DNA of 64,000 bases from Bacteroidaceae bacterium (lineage in GTDB: Bacteria; Bacteroidota; Bacteroidia; Bacteroidales; Bacteroidaceae). The notes under the pieces are model-generated. The model did no database searches. It was not told the origin of the DNA and was given only the letters and a program-made list of their open reading frames with translations. The translations under genes were made by a program, and so were the position numbers. Shown here one piece after another: positions 58,639-64,000 of the stretch. The first letter of the stretch is position 1; each line of letters starts with the position of its first letter. Location: positions 1 to 64,000 of the forward strand of contig JAFTAJ010000038.1 in the NCBI GenBank assembly GCA_017458585.1. Reading direction: 5' to 3'.

Positions 58639-58960
58639 CGATAACGAAAACAAAAACCTGAAAAACTCCAATGAGATGAGGGTGCTGCGCACCTTCCTCA
58701 TGATGTTTACTCAAAAGACAGAAAGCAAGCTTTCCCTCTTTTTCCTAATCATCATAAAGCGACCAGGTCGCTATCATCTCATTGGAAAAAACAAAAAAAA
58801 CGTTTAGGAGTTAAGTGCCGTAAGCACGACAGATAACAGGCAGGTGGTGCAGTTTCCGAAGGAAACAAACCCCTGCAATAGACGTAAACCCAAAATAACC
58901 CCGAAGGGGTGACAGAACAACCAAATAGCTAAATAACAAAAATAGAAAATAAATCGTACA
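58600..58960. repeat. Composite intergenic repeat, copy B (between xseA and xseB)
   Basis: Same module order as copy A: CACAGATTTCACAGATATTA; ACAAAAACCTGAAAAA; the CCAATGAGAT element (58668-58785); GTTTAGGAGTTAAG; GTGCCGTAAGCAC; CAGATAACAGGCAGG; TTTCCGAAGGAAAC; ACCCCGAAGGGGT; and AACAACCAAATAGCTAAATA. It separates two genes that are usually adjacent. Confidence 0.88.
58668..58785. mobile_element. CCAATGAGAT multi-hairpin element, copy B (MITE-like)
   Basis: 118 bp. Inverted ends CCAATGAGATGA / CTATCATCTCATTGG. Internal hairpins GGTGC-TGC-GCACC, GAAAGC-AA-GCTTTC and GCGACC-A-GGTCGC. The third hairpin differs from copies A and C in its loop but keeps its stem. Confidence 0.75.
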
Positions 58961-58990
58961 TTGTCAAATTGTAAGATTGTCAAATTGTAA

Positions 58991-59191
58991 ATGACCACTA
59001 TGACCTACACAGAAGCAATAGACCGCCTAAACGAGATAATGCAGCAGATGGAGAGCGGCGAACTTGATGTTGACGCCCTCACAGAGACACTAAAGGAAGC
59101 CCGTCAGCTTCTTGCCTTCTGCAAGGAAAAACTGCATACCATTGAGCAAGATGTGCAGCAGATAATGACTGCCACACAGGGCGAAGAATAA
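58991..59191 (+). CDS. xseB: Exodeoxyribonuclease VII small subunit
   Basis: A 66-aa subunit that pairs with XseA. Sequence YTEAIDRLNEIMQQMESGEL followed by LTETLKEARQLLAFCKEKL is the family pattern, and the length is normal. It begins 352 bp after xseA, separated by the composite repeat, so it may need its own promoter; I find only weak candidates. Confidence 0.93.
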   Translation: MTTMTYTEAIDRLNEIMQQMESGELDVDALTETLKEARQLLAFCKEKLHTIEQDVQQIMTATQGEE

Positions 59192-59206
59192 TTTCTTCAC
59201 TAAAAA

Positions 59207-59238
59207 TTTGGCGCAGTCAGGCGAAATGTCTAATTTTG
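59207..59238 (+). promoter_or_regulatory. Promoter of tRNA-Pro
   Basis: TTTG at 59207-59210 and TAATTTTG at 59231-59238, 20 bp apart; the tRNA starts at 59256. Confidence 0.75.
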
Positions 59239-59255
59239 CACCGCGAAAAGCAAAT

Positions 59256-59328
59256 CGGAAAGTAGCGCAGTTGGTAGCGCACTACGTTCGGGACGTAGGG
59301 GTCGGGCGTTCGAGTCGCCTCTTTCCGA
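59256..59328 (+). tRNA. tRNA-Pro (CGG)
   Basis: 73 nt. The acceptor CGGAAAG pairs with CTTTCCG; D arm GCGC...GCGC; the anticodon arm CTACG-TTCGGGA-CGTAG presents CGG; T arm GGGCG-TTCGAGT-CGCCT. Discriminator A, CCA not encoded. Confidence 0.95.
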
Positions 59329-59389
59329 CAGAAGAAGTGGCAGTTCTGCTGCTTCTTTTTGTATGGGGCCGTAGTGTTCTGGGCCAAAG

Positions 59390-59405
59390 GTCGCCTCTTT
59401 CCGAC
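59390..59405. repeat. Direct repeat of the tRNA-Pro 3' end
   Basis: GTCGCCTCTTTCCGAC at 59390-59405 is identical to 59314-59329, which covers the T-arm/acceptor end of tRNA-Pro. The copies are 76 bp apart. Confidence 0.85.
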
Positions 59406-59408
59406 GTA

Positions 59409-59442
59409 AAAAGCAGCAGATCAAACTCTGCTGCTTTTCTTG
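59409..59442 (+). terminator. Intrinsic terminator downstream of tRNA-Pro
   Basis: AAAAGCAGCAGA / TCTGCTGCTTTT, 12-bp stem with a 6-nt loop, then CTTGG; the T run is within the stem end. Confidence 0.7.
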
Positions 59443-59491
59443 GATTACTGGTAATATCCTGTGTCCGTGTTTAACAAAAACCTGAAAAACC

Positions 59492-59610
59492 CCAATGAGA
59501 TGATGGTGCTGCGCACCTACTTCATTATGATTACTCAAAAGACTGAAAGCGAGCTTTCCCTCTTTTTTCCTAATCATCATGAGGCGACCATGTCGCCATC
59601 ATCTCATTGG
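59492..59610. mobile_element. CCAATGAGAT multi-hairpin element, copy C (MITE-like)
   Basis: 119 bp, preceded by AACAAAAACCTGAAAAAC as in copy B. Ends CCAATGAGATGAT / ATCATCTCATTGG. Internal hairpins GGTGC-TGC-GCACC, GAAAGC-GA-GCTTTC and GCGAC-CAT-GTCGC. The 3' modules of the composite repeat are missing here. Confidence 0.75.
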
Positions 59611-59639
59611 CAAAAACAACGCCCTTCGGGCTAAAAAAC

Positions 59640-59875
59640 ATTCTCCATGTACAGCTGGTTTTTCAGTGAAGCGTAGCGGAACGGGGTTTTTGCCTTGATG
59701 AGAAAGAGTCCCTGCAAGGGATAACGAAATCAGTTGTAAGGCTGCTGGATGCTTGCATACAAACAGGATTACAACTGATGGCGTTAATACTCTGACAAGA
59801 GTATATTTCTCGGCAAGGGGTTTTTAACGGTTTTTTTCAATCCCTTTGTACGATAACACAGTGTTATGCACCTTT
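59640..59875 (+). ncRNA. Possible structured RNA (unidentified)
   Basis: No reading frame stands out. Several stems follow one another: TCCC-TGCAA-GGGA (near 59710), an 11-bp stem ATCAGTTGTAA / TTACAACTGAT (59729-59739 with 59769-59779), ATACTCT-GACA-AGAGTAT (near 59788-59805) and ATAACA-CAG-TGTTAT (59853-59867) followed by GCACCTTTTTTT. The last looks like a terminator, which gives the block a direction. I do not recognise a known RNA family, and no promoter is obvious. Confidence 0.35.
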
Positions 59876-59889
59876 TTTTGACTTTATAA

Positions 59890-60040
59890 AATCTAAACGT
59901 GCTCTTACAGAAGCTAACTGCGACTTTGTAGATTCTAAGAGCGACCTCGCTGATTTTTAACGCGACGTTATCGAATTTTAGTGCGACTTTATCTAATTTT
60001 AACGCGACCTTATCGAAATTTAAGCTGACTTCCTTATACT
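59890..60040 (-). repeat. 21-bp array encoding heptapeptides (VALK type)
   Basis: Seven units with an exact 21-bp period. The minus strand reads FDKVALK, LDKVALK, FDNVALK, ISEVALR, IYKVAVS, FCKSTFR. Ala codons vary as GCG, GCA, GCG, GCT, GCA and Leu codons as TTA, CTA, TTA, CTT, that is, largely silent changes. The open frame runs from 60086 to 59784 (100 aa). I do not call it a gene but see the findings. Confidence 0.75.
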
Positions 60041-60041
60041 C

Positions 60042-60119
60042 TTTCCGCCGAAATGATAAATCGTTTCGGCCGAAATAATGTATCACTTCGGCCGAAATAA
60101 AGTATTATTTCCGCCGAAA
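60042..60119. repeat. 22-bp array of TTTCGGCCGAAA-type palindromes
   Basis: Palindromic cores start at 60042, 60064, 60086 and 60108. The outer two read TTTCCGCCGAAA; the inner two TTTCGGCCGAAA and CTTCGGCCGAAA. The spacers are AT-rich. Confidence 0.85.
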
Positions 60120-60129
60120 TAGTTCAAGG

Positions 60130-60225
60130 GAGTCGCACTTTTTTCTGGCGAAGTCCGCTTAAAATCCAACGAAGTCTGCTTAAAATCTGATGGAGTCCGC
60201 TTAAGATTGTGCGAGGTCCGCTTAT
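60130..60225 (+). repeat. 21-bp array encoding heptapeptides (EVRLKSN type), plus strand
   Basis: Units read GAAGTCCGCTTAAAATCCAA(C) and similar; the plus strand encodes GVALFSG, EVRLKSN, EVCLKSD, GVRLRLC, EVRL, then a stop. The consensus is the same as in the array at 59890-60040 but on the opposite strand. The remaining 60226-60339 has only a hairpin at 60311-60334. Confidence 0.75.
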
Positions 60226-60310
60226 GATGTCGTCAGGTGGCTCTAAGAATGGATAAGGTCGTGCATTAATGGAATAAGATAATGAGTGATATTAATAAGA
60301 GCATAACGAA

Positions 60311-60340
60311 ATGGCGGGAGAGAACTCCCGCCATGCCTTT
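60311..60340. terminator. Hairpin 3' of the CFI-box gene
   Basis: ATGGCGGGAG-AGAA-CTCCCGCCAT, 10-bp stem. A T-rich tail (GCCTTTTAAT) lies on the plus-strand side, so its direction as a terminator is unclear. Confidence 0.5.
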
Positions 60341-61422
60341 TAATATTCTTTGTCTTTGTATGGTGTATTTTGTACACCACTTTTGTTTAGTTTACAAACC
60401 CATGCGTCAAGAACTTTTCGCCACAAAGACTTGAACCAATTTGTCTCACCAAACCATTTCACGATTGTTGGACTAATAGCATAGTATGTCTTTATGAAAG
60501 CACGACCATACCATGTCTCATCTAAAGTAAAATCCCGATATCGTCTTAATGTCCACACTTCAGGACAATCATAGGAACCATAGACGCAAGTGGCGACATA
60601 ACAACCAGAAGAAGTCGGCGTAGATACGATTGGCGATTTATAGTTATCGACAACCGATGGTGCTGAATAACTCGGATCATATTTTTTTACTTTTTCCGCC
60701 CAGTCATTTATTAAATTCTGCATCCCACTTTTATCAGCAAATGCATGTTTCGTACTAATTACTGTAAGTTCAATAGAATCTTTGAAACAGTTTGAATATA
60801 TTTTACCATACTTGTCGCCAAATCTGCCATCAAGTAATTCTGCGTATGTTAATAAAATTGATGTTGCAGCAAGAACCCTGTCAGAAAATTCACCATAGTA
60901 TTCATACCTATAGCTTAAATCTGCGTCCAAGAAAGTCCTTTCTGCTGCATTTGCAAACATGTGGGCAATAAGTGAGCATCTAGCATACAATTCTCCGAAA
61001 ACTTCATCTTGTTTTTCCTCGGGTACATTGGATTGAACTAGATCAAATACCGATTGCAGACAATTTGCGACAGAACATGCAGCATTAGATATCTGAGCGA
61101 TTGTACATCCCATTGCTTTATAATACACCACGTAGAAATTAGCTTCCCAACTACTCGGATCTTTTATCAAAATCATGTCATAGTATTTGGCGGCATTCTC
61201 ATTGTTATCAGAATCTTTAGCCCTCCGTGCTATCTCATATAAGTTTTTCAATTCATCTGACGTATCTACCTTAACAGTTCCTTGTACATCGACAGTTCCT
61301 TCGACCATCATCTTTTTCGCTTCCTCTACAGAATACTTAGTTCCGCAAGATTGACAGACAAATACTCCATCTTGTTTGAGGAGATTAGTGCTTCCGCACA
61401 TTTCACATGTTAACGCTTTCAT
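60340..61422 (-). CDS. Zinc-ribbon protein with C-terminal CFI-box domain
   Basis: A 360-aa protein. N-terminal zinc ribbon with C6, C9, C23 and C26 (CEMCGS...CQSCGTKYS), a middle helical part with a TPR-like stretch (NENAAKYYDMILIKDPSSWE, about 76-95), and near 277-330 a CFI-box-CTERM-like segment (CYVATCVYGSYDCPEVWTLR, then YRDFTLDETWYGRAF). The role of the CFI box is unknown to me. It is the third gene of an AT-rich operon; its ATG overlaps the preceding stop by 4 bp. The order SPFH, membrane protein, zinc-ribbon protein recalls the ydjFGHI stress operon of Bacillus (inference). Confidence 0.8.
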   Translation of the reverse strand: MKALTCEMCGSTNLLKQDGVFVCQSCGTKYSVEEAKKMMVEGTVDVQGTVKVDTSDELKNLYEIARRAKDSDNNENAAKYYDMILIKDPSSWEANFYVVYYKAMGCTIAQISNAACSVANCLQSVFDLVQSNVPEEKQDEVFGELYARCSLIAHMFANAAERTFLDADLSYRYEYYGEFSDRVLAATSILLTYAELLDGRFGDKYGKIYSNCFKDSIELTVISTKHAFADKSGMQNLINDWAEKVKKYDPSYSAPSVVDNYKSPIVSTPTSSGCYVATCVYGSYDCPEVWTLRRYRDFTLDETWYGRAFIKTYYAISPTIVKWFGETNWFKSLWRKVLDAWVCKLNKSGVQNTPYKDKEY

Positions 61423-61775
61423 TTTTCTATTGTTTTATTATGATTGTTTATTGTCTTGAATGTGAGTATGAGTATCACCTCCAATGCAAGAATGGCAAGA
61501 ATAACGATTATACATATATTATCTTGCATTCGTTGCGGTGAGAGAAATCCTAAAATAATTTGAATTAGAAATAATATGACAAAGAAATAGGATAAAGAGA
61601 TTTGGAAAGCAGTCCGTAATCCGATGCGGCCTAATGTTAAGAGTAACAAACATGTAATGATTATCACACAAGAGTTTAATGCCACATTAAACCAAGGATA
61701 TGCCGTAAGTAGCAAACCCGCCAACAAATTCATCAGGAGTACAATTACTCCGGTTACAGTTATAAGATTCTTCAT
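61419..61775 (-). CDS. Small integral membrane protein
   Basis: A 118-aa protein made almost entirely of four hydrophobic segments (about 3-25, 30-48, 54-75 and 84-105), with a short basic tail (NNHNKTIEK). No family recognised. It lies 7 bp after the SPFH gene and overlaps the zinc-ribbon gene, so the three proteins are probably made together and it may be the membrane partner of the other two. Confidence 0.75.
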   Translation of the reverse strand: MKNLITVTGVIVLLMNLLAGLLLTAYPWFNVALNSCVIIITCLLLLTLGRIGLRTAFQISLSYFFVILFLIQIILGFLSPQRMQDNICIIVILAILALEVILILTFKTINNHNKTIEK

Positions 61776-61782
61776 GTCTTTC

Positions 61783-62886
61783 TTAGTTTAGAGGTGGAGG
61801 GGTCTGCGCATTAACTATGCCCGACAATTCTGCTATGTCGGAGATTTTTGCCCATTGTTGCATACCTGCCTTCCACACCATGGTGTCAGCGTTAACAACA
61901 CCCTGCTGTACAAGGGACTTGATTTGCGAAATTGTTTGCCCACCAACCGGAGTGCCGTTAAGATGTAGATAATATGTGACTTCTGTCTGGAGCGGAGGTG
62001 GAACAACAGGATTGGTGTTCATGTAATTACCCATGGCACTGCCCACGGCATTGCCGATTCCTACACCTGCACCAAGCCCTGCACCCATTGCAGCGAATTG
62101 ACCTCCTGCGCCTTCATTGGCTGCAGCCTTCTCCAGTACATCAAAACTACGTTCCATTTGATAGACGTCACGCCCTGCAATATTAAGACGAGCGACCAAA
62201 TCTTTCGTTTTCTTTAGCTTAACAACGCTTGGGTCATCCTCTGGGATGCTGATATTCATGATGGAAAACTCTATTATTGAAACGCCATATTTATCCAGCA
62301 TGTCGTTCAATAATGTCTCACAAATAGATGACAATTCCATCAGTTTGGTATTGATGTCCAAAACCGATACTCCTTTCTCTATTATTTGCTGTGCAATGAT
62401 AGAGTTAAGTGCAGAAATAATCTTGCCTTTATAATATGCGTTTATCTGCTCGGTAGTAAAAGATGACATATTTCCAATTAAGGACTCCAGGAAAGATGTT
62501 GCATCTTTTACCTTTAAGCCATATTGACCATTTGCCCTAACTGGAACAATAACTTTATATTTGGGGTCTTCAATTTGTATTGGCTGTGGAGTTCCCCACG
62601 GCAAATCCAATTTTGCAATGTGATTAACAAACCAGACTTCTGCCTTAAAGGGCGTCTCCTTGCCAAATGGTAGGTTTACTATCTTACCAAGTATAGGGAT
62701 GTTGTCTGTGGAGATTGTATATGTTCCAGATGTGAAAGTGTCGCAGATACTTCCCCCCCTTACGAATATTGCTGTTTGTGAGGGATAAACAACGAGCTGA
62801 GAACCAATTCTCAAATCGTCTGATGGGAATTTTCCGCAAAATTCACCATCTTTCATTTCGTGTTTGATTACATTTATTAGTGCCAT
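61783..62886 (-). CDS. SPFH-domain protein with C-terminal GYF_2 domain (YdjI-like)
   Basis: A 367-aa protein. The N-terminal two thirds is an SPFH-like domain of the YdjI/virion-core group: FCGKFPSDDLRIGSQLVVYP (17-36), FVRGGSICDTFTSGTYTIST, FMPFGKE-type turn, LDLPWGTPQPIQIEDPKY and IIEFSIMNISIPEDDPSVVK. A Gly/Ala-rich stretch follows (about 258-287), then a GYF_2/DUF4339 domain (about 303-355; YYLHLNGTPVGGQTISQIKS, MVWKAGMQQW). YdjI of Bacillus recruits PspA to stressed membrane; a similar role here is inference. It heads the AT-rich operon, preceded by a structured leader at 62929-63047. Confidence 0.87.
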   Translation of the reverse strand: MALINVIKHEMKDGEFCGKFPSDDLRIGSQLVVYPSQTAIFVRGGSICDTFTSGTYTISTDNIPILGKIVNLPFGKETPFKAEVWFVNHIAKLDLPWGTPQPIQIEDPKYKVIVPVRANGQYGLKVKDATSFLESLIGNMSSFTTEQINAYYKGKIISALNSIIAQQIIEKGVSVLDINTKLMELSSICETLLNDMLDKYGVSIIEFSIMNISIPEDDPSVVKLKKTKDLVARLNIAGRDVYQMERSFDVLEKAAANEGAGGQFAAMGAGLGAGVGIGNAVGSAMGNYMNTNPVVPPPLQTEVTYYLHLNGTPVGGQTISQIKSLVQQGVVNADTMVWKAGMQQWAKISDIAELSGIVNAQTPPPLN

Positions 62887-62928
62887 ACCTTATAATATAT
62901 AAAAAACGTGGACAATTTACTTCGTCTA

Positions 62929-63047
62929 CGTCTCTGAGGTATCGCCAAACACCTTTCCGTCATAACTGAGTAAAAGCCCACGCTATCTGCGTGAACATTA
63001 ACTGCTATTCTTGACGGACTCTTTATTTTTGGCGAATTTCAGAGACA
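62929..63047 (-). ncRNA. Rod-like structured element upstream of the SPFH operon
   Basis: On the minus strand GTCTCTGA...CGCCAAA pairs with TTTGGCG...TCAGAGAC (8 + 7 bp around an internal loop). Inside, TCCGTCA pairs with TGACGGA, and the tip is CACGC-AGATA-GCGTG. The nested pairs form one long rod of about 119 nt. It could be the operon leader or an independent small RNA; I do not recognise the family. The rest of the gap 62887-63148 shows nothing further. Confidence 0.45.
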
Positions 63048-63148
63048 AGAATAAAGCTAACGCTTCTTTATCTTAAATGTCTTTTGTTTGTCTTGCTACA
63101 TAGGCAATGTGGGTTTTGATATTGGATTTGTTGCGTTTTAGAATCATT

Positions 63149-63274
63149 TCATGCGTTGATACCCAAATCTTTAAACATCTCTTTGGCAGAATCGTAAGCC
63201 TTCAATCTGCCGTGCTTCATGTCCTCATGGGCTTCCTCAATGGCCTTCATTGTCCTGTCGTTGAGGTTTGCCAT
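63149..63274 (-). CDS. Possible small protein, 41 aa
   Basis: A short frame starting ATG at 63274: MANLNDRTMKAIEEAHEDMK followed by HGRLKAYDSAKEMFKDLGIN and A. It looks like an amphipathic helical antitoxin-type peptide (RelB/ParD-like end), but no toxin gene is adjacent. A TACCTTTGC box at 63303-63310 lies 28 bp upstream, which supports expression. It could also be a remnant of a longer antitoxin. Confidence 0.5.
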   Translation of the reverse strand: MANLNDRTMKAIEEAHEDMKHGRLKAYDSAKEMFKDLGINA

Positions 63275-63302
63275 ATTTGTTGCTGTTTTATCGTTTACGA
63301 CG

Positions 63303-63310
63303 CAAAGGTA
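63303..63310 (-). promoter_or_regulatory. -7 promoter box for the small protein
   Basis: The minus strand reads TACCTTTGC. Confidence 0.5.
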
Positions 63311-63354
63311 AGAATAAATTAGAGAATAGAGAACAGAAAATAGAGAAAAAGAGT

Positions 63355-63876
63355 TTAAAGTTGAATGTTTAATGTCATTGGTTTGACTGCCGATGGAGTC
63401 CAGCAGCGGAAGAAGCGGAGGACTTTCTCCTGGCTGTAGCTCTGACCTTCCTCGAGGAAGCTGGAGTCTTGGGTGTGGATGATCTTGCCGTCTTGGTCGA
63501 GCAGCACGAAGACGGGATAGCCGAAGCGCGAGGGATTGCCCAGCCGCTGTAGCATCTGCGCTGCCTGCTGCATCTTGGCCTCGCCCTGAGCCTTACGAGG
63601 GTTGTAGTTCACATGGATATAGACAAAGTTGTCGTCAATCACCTTGCTGATGACAGAGTCTTTGGCCACGAAGTCGGCAAAGCGCAGGCACCAAGGGCAC
63701 CAGTTGCCGCCAACCTGGCATACCACGAACTTTCCCTCAGCCTTGGCCTTGACCAGCGCGTTGTCAATCTGCTCAAGAGGGTTGAGGCTTTCGTCATATA
63801 CTTCCTTCAGCGGTGTCTGGGCAAAGAGGGTGAGAGTGAGGGTGAGAGTGAGGGTGAGGGTGATAATGCGTTTCAT
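63355..63876 (-). CDS. Exported thioredoxin-fold protein
   Basis: A 173-aa periplasmic protein with a thioredoxin-like fold: FVVCQVGGNWCPWCLRFADF (about 49-68, redox motif CPWC), then VYIHVNYNPRKAQGEAK and a cis-Pro region GYPVFVLLDQDGKIIHTQDS. It probably reduces or oxidises exported thiols; partner unknown. The signal peptide is unusual: its core is LT repeated five times (residues 7-16), encoded by a GGGTGAGAGTGAGGGTGAGA microsatellite. The family ending ...MTLNIQL is ordinary. Confidence 0.85.
   Translation of the reverse strand: MKRIITLTLTLTLTLTLFAQTPLKEVYDESLNPLEQIDNALVKAKAEGKFVVCQVGGNWCPWCLRFADFVAKDSVISKVIDDNFVYIHVNYNPRKAQGEAKMQQAAQMLQRLGNPSRFGYPVFVLLDQDGKIIHTQDSSFLEEGQSYSQEKVLRFFRCWTPSAVKPMTLNIQL
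63826..63863. repeat. 6-bp microsatellite inside a signal peptide
   Basis: GGGTGAGAGTGAGGGTGAGA words (6-bp unit, about six copies) encode Leu-Thr dipeptides on the minus strand. Unit gain or loss would lengthen or shorten the hydrophobic core without a frameshift. Confidence 0.85.
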
Positions 63877-63895
63877 AGTCGGTTTGGAAAATTAA

Positions 63896-63924
63896 GTCTC
63901 GGCAAGCCCTGAGCCTGCCGAGAC
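63896..63924 (-). terminator. Hairpin 3' of the gene at the right edge
   Basis: GTCTCGGCA / TGCCGAGAC, 9-bp stem with an 11-nt loop; on the minus strand it is followed by TTAATTTTCC. Confidence 0.55.
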
Positions 63925-63951
63925 TATTATTAGGAACTTGTTGGTCGATGG

Positions 63952-64000
63952 TTAGCTGCCTATCATGTGCATCATCACATAGCGTGCGACAAACAAGATG
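63952..64000 (-). CDS. 3' end of a gene cut by the window edge
   Basis: The minus strand reads ILFVARYVMMHMIGS and a TAA stop. The hydrophobic ending suggests a membrane protein, but too little is visible to name it. Confidence 0.4.
   Translation of the reverse strand, partial: ILFVARYVMMHMIGS

Overview
The window reads as a chromosomal segment of a Bacteroidales bacterium (Prevotella/Muribaculaceae-like; I cannot fix the genus). The grounds are: Bacteroidetes-type promoters (TAnnTTTG at the -7 position, in the best cases with TTTG about 20 bp upstream) before many genes and both tRNAs; family-level markers such as DUF6048, DUF6452, DUF4199, DUF6359, a GH97 glycosidase, a type IX secretion C-terminal sorting domain and an ExbB-ExbD-ExbD-TonB row; few Shine-Dalgarno sequences; and AT-rich leaders. 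Most genes are GC-rich with C/G-ending codons. The block at about 60.3-63.3 kb is clearly AT-richer.

Layout. 0.3-5.8 kb: metallophosphatase, histidine (phytase-like) phosphatase, glutamate dehydrogenase, a glycosyltransferase and a sugar-1-phosphate nucleotidyltransferase, separated by a 65-bp tandem repeat. 6-18 kb: a large PEP/pyruvate-binding receiver protein, SmpB, MetH, a sodium symporter, a HigBA-like toxin-antitoxin pair and MenA. 18-25.8 kb: coiled-coil protein, Mrp, TrmB, PstS-like lipoprotein, TPR protein, two small hypotheticals and IlvE. 26-29 kb: exbB-exbD-exbD-tonB operon. 29.5-36.9 kb: SPOR lipoprotein, a YtxH/holin-like/RuvX/Def/TPR/formyl-THF ligase/RecF/DUF721 run, tRNA-Tyr, PurN and a DUF6359 lipoprotein. 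37-44.6 kb (minus strand): GH97, RibH, TPR protein, S41 protease, dCMP deaminase and M3 peptidase. 45.6-51.7 kb: four-helix-bundle protein, esterase, then a tight minus-strand operon DUF4199-GT2-DUF6452-DUF6048-ApbE-Crp. 51.8-59.3 kb: UvrA, T9SS-type protein, periplasmic binding protein, outer-membrane barrel, XseA/XseB and tRNA-Pro. 60.3-63.9 kb: an AT-rich SPFH/membrane/zinc-ribbon-CFI-box operon, a possible small ORF and a thioredoxin-like protein.

The unusual part is the repeat content. Three layers stand out. (1) Intergenic arrays with a strict 21-bp (7-codon) period at about 15.5, 16.5, 16.9, 29.3, 45.1 and 59.9-60.2 kb encode related heptapeptides (roughly h-T/D-K/R-x-A/D-L-V/K). In the 59.9 kb array many differences between units are synonymous. 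Two of these loci also carry a central 22-bp-spaced palindrome array. (2) A roughly 118-bp multi-hairpin element with CCAATGAGAT inverted ends occurs three times inside a larger modular repeat. A fourth, inverted copy of that repeat lacks it, which gives a natural filled/empty comparison. (3) Short repeats typical of the intergenic regions also sit in frame inside conserved enzymes (MetH twice, MenA twice, Mrp, TrmB, ApbE, a glycosyltransferase), mostly where linkers or loops are expected, and in signal peptides. I know of no named system matching layer 1 and treat it as the main lead.
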